Assembly (NCBI RefSeq): GCF_016654015.1
Contig: NZ_JAEPWM010000004.1
Span: 186,001-250,000, forward strand
From: Ramlibacter ginsenosidimutans
GTDB lineage: Bacteria; Pseudomonadota; Gammaproteobacteria; Burkholderiales; Burkholderiaceae_C
Direction: 5' to 3'
Length of the DNA stretch: 64,000 nucleotides
Shown here: positions 1-7,171 of the stretch, one piece after another
Layout of the letters: each line of letters starts with the position of its first letter
How positions within the stretch are numbered: position 1 is the first letter of the stretch
Position numbers and translations under genes: made by a program
Notes under the pieces: model-generated
Seen by the model: only the letters and a program-made list of their open reading frames with translations
Databases searched by the model: none
What the model was told of the DNA's origin: nothing

Positions 1-162
1 CTGCTCGTCGGTGTGGGAACGCGCTACGGCTCCGGCTGCACCAGCGGGCATGGAGTCTGCGGGCTCTCGCGACTTTCGCCGCGTTCCATGGTGGCGACGG
101 CCACGTTCATGGCCGCGGGCTTCCTCACCGTTTTCGTCGCCCGCCATTTGCTGGGCTCTTGA
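1..162 (+). CDS. YeeE/YedE family transporter, first half (partial, 5' end outside window)
   Basis: The reading frame is open from base 1 to a TGA at 160-162 and gives the last 53 residues of a membrane protein. It contains the [19 protein letters not shown] segment typical of YeeE/YedE (sulfur-compound transport, thiosulfate-type) proteins, followed by a hydrophobic helix ending in ARHLLGS. The conserved Cys in the GC-TSGH motif is the residue family members use in substrate relay. The neighbour immediately downstream is the second half of the same two-part transporter, so the pair likely forms one unit. Truncation is only due to the window edge. Confidence 0.8.
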   Translation: MLVGVGTRYGSGCTSGHGVCGLSRLSPRSMVATATFMAAGFLTVFVARHLLGS

Positions 163-176
163 GCCAGGACTTCTCG

Positions 177-614
177 ATGACCGTTTTCTTTTCGCTGCTC
201 GCTGGTGCCCTGTTCGGCGTGGGCCTGATCGTCTCCGGCATGGCTGACCCGGCCAAGGTGTTGGGCTTCCTGGACCTCGGGGGAGCCTGGAATCCGTCGC
301 TCGCGTTCGTGATGGTCGGGGCCATCGCCGTCGGAACCCTGGCGTTCGCGATCGCTCGCAAACGGACCCTGTCCTTTCTCGGCCTGCCGATGCGGCTTCC
401 CACCGAGCGCCATATCGACCGCAGGCTTGTGACCGGCAGCGTGCTGTTCGGCGTAGGTTGGGGGATCGTGGGCCTGTGCCCCGGACCGGCGCTCGTGGAT
501 CTCGGCATGGGCCAACCGAAGGCGATCATCTTCGTGATCGCCATGGTCGGCGGCATGGTCCTGTTCGAGGTAGTGGAGATGCTCCGCCGGCCGAGGACGG
601 CGCACGTGCGATGA
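177..614 (+). CDS. YeeE/YedE family transporter, second half (DUF6691-like)
   Basis: This 145-residue integral membrane protein has about four hydrophobic helices. It has the family motifs LIVSGMADPAKVLGFLDL near the N-terminus and GVGWGIVGLCPGPALVDLG near residue 110, including the conserved Cys of the second half. It follows the first-half gene by 14 bp, so the two are surely cotranscribed. The ATG at 177 has an AGGA-type site upstream; a TTG at 159 overlapping the previous stop is an alternative start. Predicted role: inner-membrane uptake of a reduced sulfur compound (family knowledge; substrate not proven here). Confidence 0.82.
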   Translation: MTVFFSLLAGALFGVGLIVSGMADPAKVLGFLDLGGAWNPSLAFVMVGAIAVGTLAFAIARKRTLSFLGLPMRLPTERHIDRRLVTGSVLFGVGWGIVGLCPGPALVDLGMGQPKAIIFVIAMVGGMVLFEVVEMLRRPRTAHVR

Positions 615-660
615 ACTCCGACCGGAGGCTTGCCCGTCGTGCCTTCGCTCGTGCGCGTCC

Positions 661-2148
661 TCACTCCGTCGCGCGCAGCACCGGCAGCGTCACCGTGAAG
701 CGGCTGCCCTGGCCGGCACCCGCGCTGCTGGCGGCCACATCGCCCCCGTGCCCTTGAACGAGCTCGCGGACGAGCGCGAGGCCGATCCCCAGGCCCGATC
801 CGTCGAATTCGGTGGCGTGCCGCTCCTGCACGAACGGCTCGAAGACATGCGAGAGTGCTTCCGGCGTGATCCCGATCCCGTTGTCGGCGACGGTCATCAC
901 CACGGAACGGCCGACCACTTCCAGTGACAGCTCGATGGCGCCGCCCTGCGGCGTGTACTTCGAGGCATTGCCGATCAGGTTGGCGGTGACCTGGCCGAGG
1001 CGGACCCGATCGCCATTGATGATCACGGCGCCGTCCGGAAGGCGCACGTCGAAGCTCTGCCCGCGCGCACTGACGGCGGCGCGACTATCGTCCGCCACGT
1101 CGCCGATCAATTCGACGATGTCCAGGCGACTGATTTCCAGCCGCATCTTGCCGGTGCTCACCCGCGTGAGGTCGAGCAAGTCGGCGACCAGCCGGGAGAT
1201 GTGAGCGACCTGCCGTTCGATGACACCCTTGACGGTGCGCAGCACGCTGGCGCCCGATGTTGCGTGTTCCAGCAACGCCGCGGCATTGCTGATGGGGCCC
1301 AGCGGGTTGCGCAATTCGTGGGCGACGATGCCCATGAATTCCAGCTGGCGCCGATTGACGAGCTCGGCGGCCTCGAGCAACTCGTGCGCGTGCAGTGCGG
1401 CCTGCAGCAGGTTTTCGTTGGCCTCCCGCTGCTGCAGCATTTGCGAGCCGGCATCCTTGGCGTTGGCTGGGCCAACCGCCGACGACTTCGCGGCCTCCTG
1501 GCCTCGCAGTTCCAGGCTGCGGGCGCTGCTGGGAATTTCGCCGCGAAAGAAGAAGCTGCCCAGCCCGCGCCGGCGCGCCCGGTACATCGCCGCGGTCGCG
1601 CGGTCGATCAGGCCATCGGGATCATCGCCATCGTCGGGAAAGACGCTGATGCCGACGCTCGTCTTCAGGCGCGGCGACGCGCTCCCCACGACCCCCGGCA
1701 GGGCCAGGGCAGCCACGAGCGACTCCGCCACGGCGATCGCATCGGCGGCGTCGGAGATCGCACCGAGCAGTATCAGGAAGTCGCTCGCACCGTGGCGGGT
1801 GACCACGTCGGACGCGCGCACACCGGCATTCAGGCGTTGCGACGCCAGCGTGAGAACCTGGTCGCCGACCGCGTGGCCCATCGCATCCGTGATTTCCTTG
1901 AAATTGTCGATGCTGACGAACAGCAATCCCAGGCGGGAGCCGCTGCGCCGGGCGAGGGTGATGGCGTGAGTGAGCCGGTCGAACAGGATCACGCCGGCGG
2001 CGCGCTCGGCCAACTCCACCAGGTGCCAGCATCGGCTCACCTCCGCGAGCGCCTGGGCCGCGGTCGCGGCTTCGTCCTGGGCCCGGATGACGGCCAGGAC
2101 CAATTGCTCGTTCGCCTCGAGCAACTGCGCGGCGCGGGCGGCGTTCAC
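661..2148 (-). CDS. Sensor histidine kinase with degenerate GGDEF domain
   Basis: A 495-residue soluble protein. Residues about 55-200 resemble a GGDEF domain, but the signature reads GASDF (about 120-124), so cyclic-di-GMP synthesis is unlikely. The C-terminal half is a HisKA/HATPase kinase: H-box FMGIVAHELRNPLGP with His277, then N, G1 (ADNGIGI) and G2 (GSGLGIGLAL) boxes. Two similar Gln/Glu/Ala-rich helices (around residues 8-30 and 240-262) precede the two catalytic parts and may be signalling coiled coils. There is no membrane segment or response-regulator receiver domain. The GTG start overlaps the stop of the KaiC-like gene (GTGA), which implies translational coupling and a kinase that reads the state of that ATPase. 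Confidence 0.88.
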   Translation of the reverse strand: MNAARAAQLLEANEQLVLAVIRAQDEAATAAQALAEVSRCWHLVELAERAAGVILFDRLTHAITLARRSGSRLGLLFVSIDNFKEITDAMGHAVGDQVLTLASQRLNAGVRASDVVTRHGASDFLILLGAISDAADAIAVAESLVAALALPGVVGSASPRLKTSVGISVFPDDGDDPDGLIDRATAAMYRARRRGLGSFFFRGEIPSSARSLELRGQEAAKSSAVGPANAKDAGSQMLQQREANENLLQAALHAHELLEAAELVNRRQLEFMGIVAHELRNPLGPISNAAALLEHATSGASVLRTVKGVIERQVAHISRLVADLLDLTRVSTGKMRLEISRLDIVELIGDVADDSRAAVSARGQSFDVRLPDGAVIINGDRVRLGQVTANLIGNASKYTPQGGAIELSLEVVGRSVVMTVADNGIGITPEALSHVFEPFVQERHATEFDGSGLGIGLALVRELVQGHGGDVAASSAGAGQGSRFTVTLPVLRATE

Positions 2149-3647
2149 GACGACCTGCCTGCGCCCGCCGGCAGCGGGCCGGAGGCCGGCGACGCCGCGG
2201 CGTCCATCACTTCCACCTTGCGGGTCGGGCGGCCGCCGAGGAGACCCTCCTGGTCCGCCAGCATCTCGCCGACGTGAATCCCGTCCGCGTCGATGGAGTA
2301 GGCGCGCAATTCGTCCGAATGCCAGCTGTTTCGAACCTTCACCACCGCCAGCACGCGCCGCAGCCGGCTGTCCACCTCGATGTAGCGCTGTACCACGATG
2401 GCATCAGTGAGGAAGGCGGTGCCAAACGGGCTGAACCGCAGGTCGGTGTAGCGGTCCTCCAGCTCGGACGTCAGCAGCACCGTGAGCCCCTCCTGCGCCA
2501 GCGCACTGACCAGCCGCAGCAGCGACTCGCGGAAGTCCTCGCGGAAGGTGGGCGCGAGTGACAGTTCGAAGGCCGACAGCGAGTCGATCACCACACGCGT
2601 CGCATGCAGGCGCCGCACCTCCTTGATCAGCCGTTGGACGATGTCATCGATCGACAGGTCCGCAGCCCGGCTGTCCACGAGACCCACGCGCCCGCTTGCA
2701 ATCAGTTGCGCGAGCACCGCGTTGTGCGATCGGTTGGCGCGCTGCTCGAACACCGCGATGACGCCCGCCTCCCCATTGCGCGCGCCTTCCTGCAGGAACG
2801 ACCCCGCGAGAATGCTCTTGCCCGACCCCGAAGGGCCTGCGACCAGCAGCGAGTACCCGCGAGGCAGGCCGCCGCCGAGCATGGCATCGAGCCCGGCGTT
2901 GCCGAGGGACGCGCGTTCGGTCGGCGGCCGGCTCGGTGCGGGCGATGCGCTCACCAGCGCGCTGGCGGGCGGGATCACCTCGATGCCCGCCGCGCCGATC
3001 CGGAACGTGTGCATGCCGGCGAGCGTCGGCTGTCCCCGCATCTTCATGATCTCGATCTTGCGGACCATCGAATTGCGCTGAACGCTCTGGTGCAGCCAGA
3101 TCAGTCCGTCGGCCACCGTGAACACGGGGTTGGTGACCGTGTCGGCTGCGTACTCGCCGATCAGGAAGGTGGTCGCCTCCCAGCTCGTCATCAGCACGCC
3201 CAGCTTCTGCATGAAGTGCTGCAGGCTGGAGTCCGTCGTGCCGGTCATCGCCACCGAGCGGAACGAGTCCACGAACACGAAGGCCGGCGCGTGCGCATGC
3301 ACCTGCGCCTCGATGCTCTCCAGCACCTTGTCCAGGTTCCCGCCCAGTGCTTCGTCGCCCAGGTTCACGAAGTGGATGCAATCGTTGACGCGCTCGAGAT
3401 CGAAGAATTCGAACTGCTGCTGATACCGCAGCATCTTCAGCGGAGGCTCGCCCAGCACCGTGAGGTACAGCGCCGGCCGCTCGGGAGTGGCCAGCGCGAA
3501 CATCATCTGGTGCGCCAGCGTCGTCTTGCCGCAGCCGGGCAGGCCTGCGATCAGGTTGAAGGAGAACTCGGGCAGCCCGCCACCCAGGACGTCGTCCAGC
3601 CCCGGAACGCCCGTGGCCATGCGGTTGATCTTCACCTTCGGATTCAT
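2145..3647 (-). CDS. KaiC-like two-domain ATPase
   Basis: A 500-residue protein with two tandem KaiC/RadA-type ATPase domains. Domain 1 has the Walker A LIAGLPGCGKTT (about 32-43) and Walker B-like AFVFVDSF (122-129). Domain 2 has LVAGPSGSGKSI (about 268-279) and RVVIDSLSAF (351-360). Both begin with the family signature GLDxxLGGGLP. The length and architecture match KaiC family proteins found outside cyanobacteria. It sits in an operon with 4-bp overlaps on both sides: an unknown small protein upstream and a histidine kinase downstream. No kaiA or kaiB homologue is visible in the window. Its role is probably a timer or energy-state switch signalling through the kinase; that part is inference. 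Confidence 0.88.
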   Translation of the reverse strand: MNPKVKINRMATGVPGLDDVLGGGLPEFSFNLIAGLPGCGKTTLAHQMMFALATPERPALYLTVLGEPPLKMLRYQQQFEFFDLERVNDCIHFVNLGDEALGGNLDKVLESIEAQVHAHAPAFVFVDSFRSVAMTGTTDSSLQHFMQKLGVLMTSWEATTFLIGEYAADTVTNPVFTVADGLIWLHQSVQRNSMVRKIEIMKMRGQPTLAGMHTFRIGAAGIEVIPPASALVSASPAPSRPPTERASLGNAGLDAMLGGGLPRGYSLLVAGPSGSGKSILAGSFLQEGARNGEAGVIAVFEQRANRSHNAVLAQLIASGRVGLVDSRAADLSIDDIVQRLIKEVRRLHATRVVIDSLSAFELSLAPTFREDFRESLLRLVSALAQEGLTVLLTSELEDRYTDLRFSPFGTAFLTDAIVVQRYIEVDSRLRRVLAVVKVRNSWHSDELRAYSIDADGIHVGEMLADQEGLLGGRPTRKVEVMDAAASPASGPLPAGAGRSS

Positions 3648-4042
3648 TTGGATGTGTCCTGCGGGGCCTCGCCTGCGGCGAATGGGTCCGGATGTGCGCT
3701 CAGGAGCCGATCGGCCAGCGAGGTGCCGATCAATCGCCCGATCAAGTCGTTGAAAGTTGAGAGCAGCAGTTGGCCCGCTGCGCTCGCCTCGGCGCTGTCG
3801 CGGCCCGCAAGCAGCGCATGGAGCGCCCCGAGGTCGAGGGTCGGCGTGTCGCCGGTTTCACCGTGCATCAGCCAGGGATGGGTCCTGCCCGCCAGGAAGA
3901 TGCAGCGACGATAGAGCGTGGCAACCCCGAGCGTGCCGACGATGGGCGAAAGCGCTTCCTCGATGTCGCGCCAGCGCGAAACGATCGCTTCGGCGACTCG
4001 CGACGCGTCGTCGTTGCCGCGAATGGAAATGGGAACCACCAT
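3644..4042 (-). CDS. Unknown protein, first gene of the KaiC-like/kinase operon
   Basis: A 132-residue soluble protein of unknown family, beginning MVVPISIRGNDDASRVAEA. The ATG at 4042 is chosen because a GAGGAG ribosome-binding site lies just upstream; a longer reading frame extends to 4129 without a better site. The sequence is alpha-helical in character and contains a central GTLGVATLYRR segment. Its stop overlaps the start of the KaiC-like gene (ATGA), so it should be made together with that ATPase. It may be a phosphotransfer or KaiC-binding partner, but nothing in the sequence shows this directly. Confidence 0.65.
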   Translation of the reverse strand: MVVPISIRGNDDASRVAEAIVSRWRDIEEALSPIVGTLGVATLYRRCIFLAGRTHPWLMHGETGDTPTLDLGALHALLAGRDSAEASAAGQLLLSTFNDLIGRLIGTSLADRLLSAHPDPFAAGEAPQDTSK

Positions 4043-4466
4043 CAGGGCTCCTCGATGGAAGCGGCGTTGGGCAAGCAAGGTCCCCGGCCATCCGGGCGAG
4101 CCGCACCCTTGCCTCCGTGCTTCCTGCATTCACCCGTCAGCGCGATCGGTGCGGTGTTCATCAGCTTCCTTGCCGGGCGCGGAGCGGACTGCTCGGCTAG
4201 GTCAGACTACTGGCGCGGCCCCGAACAGTCTGTACGGTGAAGCACAAACAGGTACTCCGGACTGCATGCTAACCCAGCGAAGCCGTGCGAACCAGCCGAC
4301 GCGCGACAGATCGCTGTGCATGGCCCAGGATGCAGCCAGGCACGCTTCGGAGAAGCCGGTGTCCACCGCCCTGAGCGGTCGTCACCGGCGGCGTGTACGC
4401 GGGAAACCGGCGCCGTCCCCACCATCGGGGCGCGGGCCGTCCTCGTCACATCGAGCGACCTGCCTG
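4043..4466. other. Intergenic region, no gene recognised
   Basis: About 420 bp between the unknown gene of the KaiC operon and the DUF3309 gene. The short frames in it have no convincing start sites or family resemblance. The promoter of the minus-strand KaiC-like operon is expected in its left part. Confidence 0.5.
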
Positions 4467-4625
4467 CTACAGGCGGCCCATCAGCAGCAGCACGACCAGC
4501 ACCACCACGATCAGACCCACCACACCACTGGGCGCGTAGCCCCAGCTCCTGCTGTGGGGCCAGGTCGGTATCACTCCGATCAGCACCAGGACCAGGACGA
4601 TCAGCAATATGGTTCCGATACTCAT
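4467..4625 (-). CDS. DUF3309-type small membrane protein
   Basis: A 52-residue protein starting MSIGTILLIVLVLVLIGVIP, with a central TWPHSRSWGYAPSG loop and a second hydrophobic helix ending MGRL. Two membrane segments around a PxWPHSRxWGYxPSG-like loop are the hallmark of the DUF3309 family of small proteins common in proteobacteria. An AGGAG site lies 7 bp before the ATG. The function of the family is unknown. The neighbour upstream on the same strand is a BON-domain lipoprotein, and both are typical of stress or envelope regulons. Confidence 0.78.
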   Translation of the reverse strand: MSIGTILLIVLVLVLIGVIPTWPHSRSWGYAPSGVVGLIVVVLVVLLLMGRL

Positions 4626-4675
4626 GTGCTTCTCCTAGGGGTTTCCAATCCTTGCGGGCCCGACGGCCGTGAAGC

Positions 4676-4990
4676 TCAAGGCCGCACGGCGATCTCGTTC
4701 TTCACCGACTTCACGCCCTTGGTGTCGCGCGCGATCGCTTCTGCAGTCGACTTCTCGGCCGGGTTCTTCGCGAAGCCCGAAAGCATGACAGTACCGTTCA
4801 GCGTTTCCACGTGGATGCTGCTGGCATCGACTTGCTTGTTCTCGACGAAGCGGCTCTTGATCTCCGTGGTGATCGTGGCGTCGTCGACGTAGGCGCCTGC
4901 CGATTCCTGGCCGCGGGTGACGGCGCAGCCGGAGGCGGCCAGCAGGAGCAGCGCGCAAAGGGCTGCGAGAAGAGGACGGCGGGCGTGCAT
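4676..4990 (-). CDS. BON domain lipoprotein
   Basis: A 104-residue envelope protein. Residues 1-24 form a lipoprotein signal ending in LLAASGCAV, with Cys as the lipidation site. Residues about 36-103 form one BON domain (DDATITTEIKSRF, then VETLNGTVMLSGF, then KGVKSVKNEI). BON domains bind phospholipid membranes (OsmY/DolP group). A GGAGGT site precedes the ATG at 4990. It is smaller than OsmY, with a single rather than a double domain. Likely an osmotic or envelope stress protein. Confidence 0.88.
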   Translation of the reverse strand: MHARRPLLAALCALLLLAASGCAVTRGQESAGAYVDDATITTEIKSRFVENKQVDASSIHVETLNGTVMLSGFAKNPAEKSTAEAIARDTKGVKSVKNEIAVRP

Positions 4991-5311
4991 GGTTGACCTC
5001 CGATCGTTGGGTCGTTGCTGGATGAACTGTGGTTCTCGAGCCTGTTCAATGTGCGTCAACCGCGGCATCCGCTCTGTTCGCTGGCGCACATTGAGGGTGG
5101 GCGCCATTTGCGCTGGATCAATGGCCCGTCGTCCCGATCGGCGTTCACTGGCAGCGTGTGAGCGCGTCGAAGGCCGCTGCGCGTTGCAGGCGGTGGCCTG
5201 GATGCGCTCGCATTGCCGAGCACGACGCGAGTACGCTGTGATCATTCGCCCCGGTGCATCGCAGCTTCGCTGCCAGTTGGGGCGGCACGCCGCGCACACG
5301 GGAGATAGCAC
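4991..5311. other. Divergent intergenic region
   Basis: About 320 bp between the minus-strand BON lipoprotein gene and the plus-strand DUF2945 gene. It should carry both promoters. I could not identify a specific operator or hairpin. Confidence 0.45.
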
Positions 5312-5536
5312 ATGGCTGCGACATTCAAGGTGGGCGACCACGTGACCTGGAACTCCGAAGCCGGGACGGTCAGCGGCAGGATCACCAGGGTTCACGTGAG
5401 GGACACGGATTACAAGGGATACACCCACCACGCCACCCCCGATGACCCGCAGTACGAAATCCAGAGCGACAAGACCGCGCACGTCGCCATGCACAAGGGT
5501 GCAGTGCTGAAGAAGGTGCGCGGTCGAGCGAGTTGA
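5312..5536 (+). CDS. DUF2945 (HVA1/tudor-like) small protein
   Basis: A 74-residue protein beginning MAATFKVGDHVTWNSEAGTV, with later ITRVHVRDTDYKGY, PQYEIQSDKTAHVAMHKGAVLKKV. This pattern (KxGDxVxWxSxxGxxxG, then YxIxSDKTxxxAxHKxxALxxx) is the DUF2945 or hypervirulence-associated protein family, a small beta-barrel of unknown function. It is soluble and full family length. The succinate dehydrogenase genes begin directly downstream, probably by chance rather than as a functional unit. Confidence 0.85.
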   Translation: MAATFKVGDHVTWNSEAGTVSGRITRVHVRDTDYKGYTHHATPDDPQYEIQSDKTAHVAMHKGAVLKKVRGRAS

Positions 5537-5611
5537 ATGCGGCCGACCGACGCGATCCTGTTCACCTTGGACGACTGCAGCGCAGCTGAATCCGGCATCC
5601 AACGCTTCTCC

Positions 5612-5989
5612 ATGCAGCATTCGTCCCGACCCGTCTTCCTCAACCTGCTCCAGATCAGGATGCCGGTCGGGGCGCTCGCATCCATCGGCCATCGCGTGTC
5701 GGGCGTTCTTCTCGCTGCCGGAATTCCAGCTGCCGTTTACCTGCTCGCCATGTCACTGCGCAGCGAAGCAGGCTTCGAGCACGCGCTTGCGCTTGCCGGC
5801 TCGCTCCCGGTGAAAGCCGCCGCCGTTCTGCTGGCGTGGGCACTGGCCCATCATCTGCTCGCCGGAATCCGTCACATGCTGTCCGACATTGGCGTCGGCT
5901 CGCCCTTGCTCATCGCGCGCAAGACGGCGTACCTGGTGAATCTCGGCGCGCTTGCTGTTGCCGTCGTGGCCGCGGGTCTGCTGTGGTGA
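5612..5989 (+). CDS. sdhC: Succinate dehydrogenase cytochrome b556 subunit
   Basis: A 125-residue membrane subunit with three helices. It has RPVFLNLLQIRMPVGALASIGHRVSG at the N-terminus (the SxxHRxSG quinone-site motif) and AHHLLAGIRHMLSDIG around residue 75-90, whose His ligates haem b. The ATG at 5612 fits the family N-terminus; an upstream in-frame ATG at 5537 would add 25 residues with no counterpart in SdhC, and neither has a strong ribosome-binding site. It anchors the complex to the membrane and passes electrons to quinone. The next gene overlaps it by 4 bp. Confidence 0.85.
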   Translation: MQHSSRPVFLNLLQIRMPVGALASIGHRVSGVLLAAGIPAAVYLLAMSLRSEAGFEHALALAGSLPVKAAAVLLAWALAHHLLAGIRHMLSDIGVGSPLLIARKTAYLVNLGALAVAVVAAGLLW

Positions 5990-6324
5990 AGAATCAATTC
6001 CCCCGCCTCCCCGCGTGGTTCGTCCAGCGTGGCAGCGCCGTGTACATGCTGGCCTTCCTGATCGTCGCCCTCGTTTCGCTGGGTCTTCACCCACGCGTGA
6101 CCTTCGTGGAGTGGGCCGGGTGGGTTCACCGCCCCGCCGTCAGCGCCGCGGCGGCGGTGTTCTTTCTCGCGCTTTGCAGCCACATGTGGGTCGGGCTTCG
6201 CGACGTGTTGATCGACTATGCGAGACCCGCCGCCGTGCGCAACGGCTTGCTCGCCCTGCTTGCGGCCGCACTCGCGGTCCTCGCGGGATGGGTCGTCGTC
6301 ATCCTGTTCGTTGCAGGCGCCTGA
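5986..6324 (+). CDS. sdhD: Succinate dehydrogenase membrane anchor subunit
   Basis: A 112-residue protein with three membrane helices. The motif LCSHMWVGLRDVLIDY, about residues 64-79, is the SdhD haem/quinone-site signature (His plus Asp-Tyr). The GTG start at 5986 overlaps the sdhC stop (GTGA), so translation is coupled. In the usual betaproteobacterial order sdhA would follow, but here sdhB starts 21 bp downstream. No flavoprotein gene fits in the gap. Confidence 0.87.
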   Translation: MKNQFPRLPAWFVQRGSAVYMLAFLIVALVSLGLHPRVTFVEWAGWVHRPAVSAAAAVFFLALCSHMWVGLRDVLIDYARPAAVRNGLLALLAAALAVLAGWVVVILFVAGA

Positions 6325-6345
6325 TCGCCCGTTGCGGATCTTCCG

Positions 6346-7083
6346 ATGAAACTCTCCATCTCGCGCTACAACCCGGATGAGGATTCCAGGCCCCGCCTGC
6401 AGGACTACGAAATCGAGCCCGGTCCCGCCGACCACATGCTGCTCGACGTGATCCTGCGCCTGAAACAGCAGGACCCCACCCTGACACTGCGCAAGTCGTG
6501 CCGCGAGGGTGTTTGCGGCTCCGACGCGATGAACATCAACGGGCGCAACGGGCTGGCCTGCATCACGCGCGTGCGCGACCTGAAGCAGCCGGTCGTCCTG
6601 CGGCCGCTGCCCGGATTCCCGATCATTCGCGACCTTGTCGTCGACATGACGAACTTCTTCCGGCAATACCACTCGGTCAACCCGTGCCTGGAGAACTTCG
6701 ACCCGCCGCCCGAAAGGGAAAGGCTGCAGTCGCCGCAGCAGCGCGAAGCGCTCGACGGCGCGTACGAATGCATCCTGTGCGGGTGCTGCAGCAGCCAATG
6801 CCCCTCGTATTGGTGGAATCCGGAGAAATTCGTCGGGCCCGCCGGGCTGTTGCAGGCCTATCGATTCATCGTCGACAGCCGCGACCAGGCGACGCGCCAG
6901 CGCCTGGACGACCTCAACGATACCTACCGGCTGTTCCGCTGCCGCACCATCATGAACTGCGCGGAAGTCTGTCCGAAGGGACTGGAGCCGTCGCATGCCA
7001 TCGAGGAGATCCGGATGATGATCGCAGGGCTTCCTGTGCCCCGCGGCGGGCTCGATGTGCATTCCCCCAGACCGCCCCGTTAG
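6346..7083 (+). CDS. sdhB: Succinate dehydrogenase iron-sulfur subunit
   Basis: A 245-residue protein with all three Fe-S sites. The [2Fe-2S] motif is CREGVCGSD...C (Cys52, Cys57, Asp60, Cys72). The [4Fe-4S] motif is CILCGCCSSQCP (142-153). The [3Fe-4S]/[4Fe-4S] region is FRCRTIMNCAEVCPKGL near residue 205-220. Cytoplasmic-side electron carrier between the flavoprotein and the SdhCD anchor. It is full length and intact. The flavoprotein partner (SdhA) is not encoded beside it, so it must pair with one made elsewhere or with a different partner. The C-terminal tail after MMIAGLPVPRGG is a short addition. Confidence 0.9.
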   Translation: MKLSISRYNPDEDSRPRLQDYEIEPGPADHMLLDVILRLKQQDPTLTLRKSCREGVCGSDAMNINGRNGLACITRVRDLKQPVVLRPLPGFPIIRDLVVDMTNFFRQYHSVNPCLENFDPPPERERLQSPQQREALDGAYECILCGCCSSQCPSYWWNPEKFVGPAGLLQAYRFIVDSRDQATRQRLDDLNDTYRLFRCRTIMNCAEVCPKGLEPSHAIEEIRMMIAGLPVPRGGLDVHSPRPPR

Positions 7084-7171
7084 CCACGGGGTGACCAGAT
7101 GATCCACCTGCTCGAACGCGGCCAGCTCGCGAAGAAGTCCCGTCGTCGCGACGCGCGCTGAAGCTCCGACC

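Noticed and set aside
7099-7161. 20-residue frame MIHLLERGQLAKKSRRRDAR between sdhB and the molybdopterin gene
   Set aside because: Very short and without conservation evidence; it does not resemble the start of sdhA.
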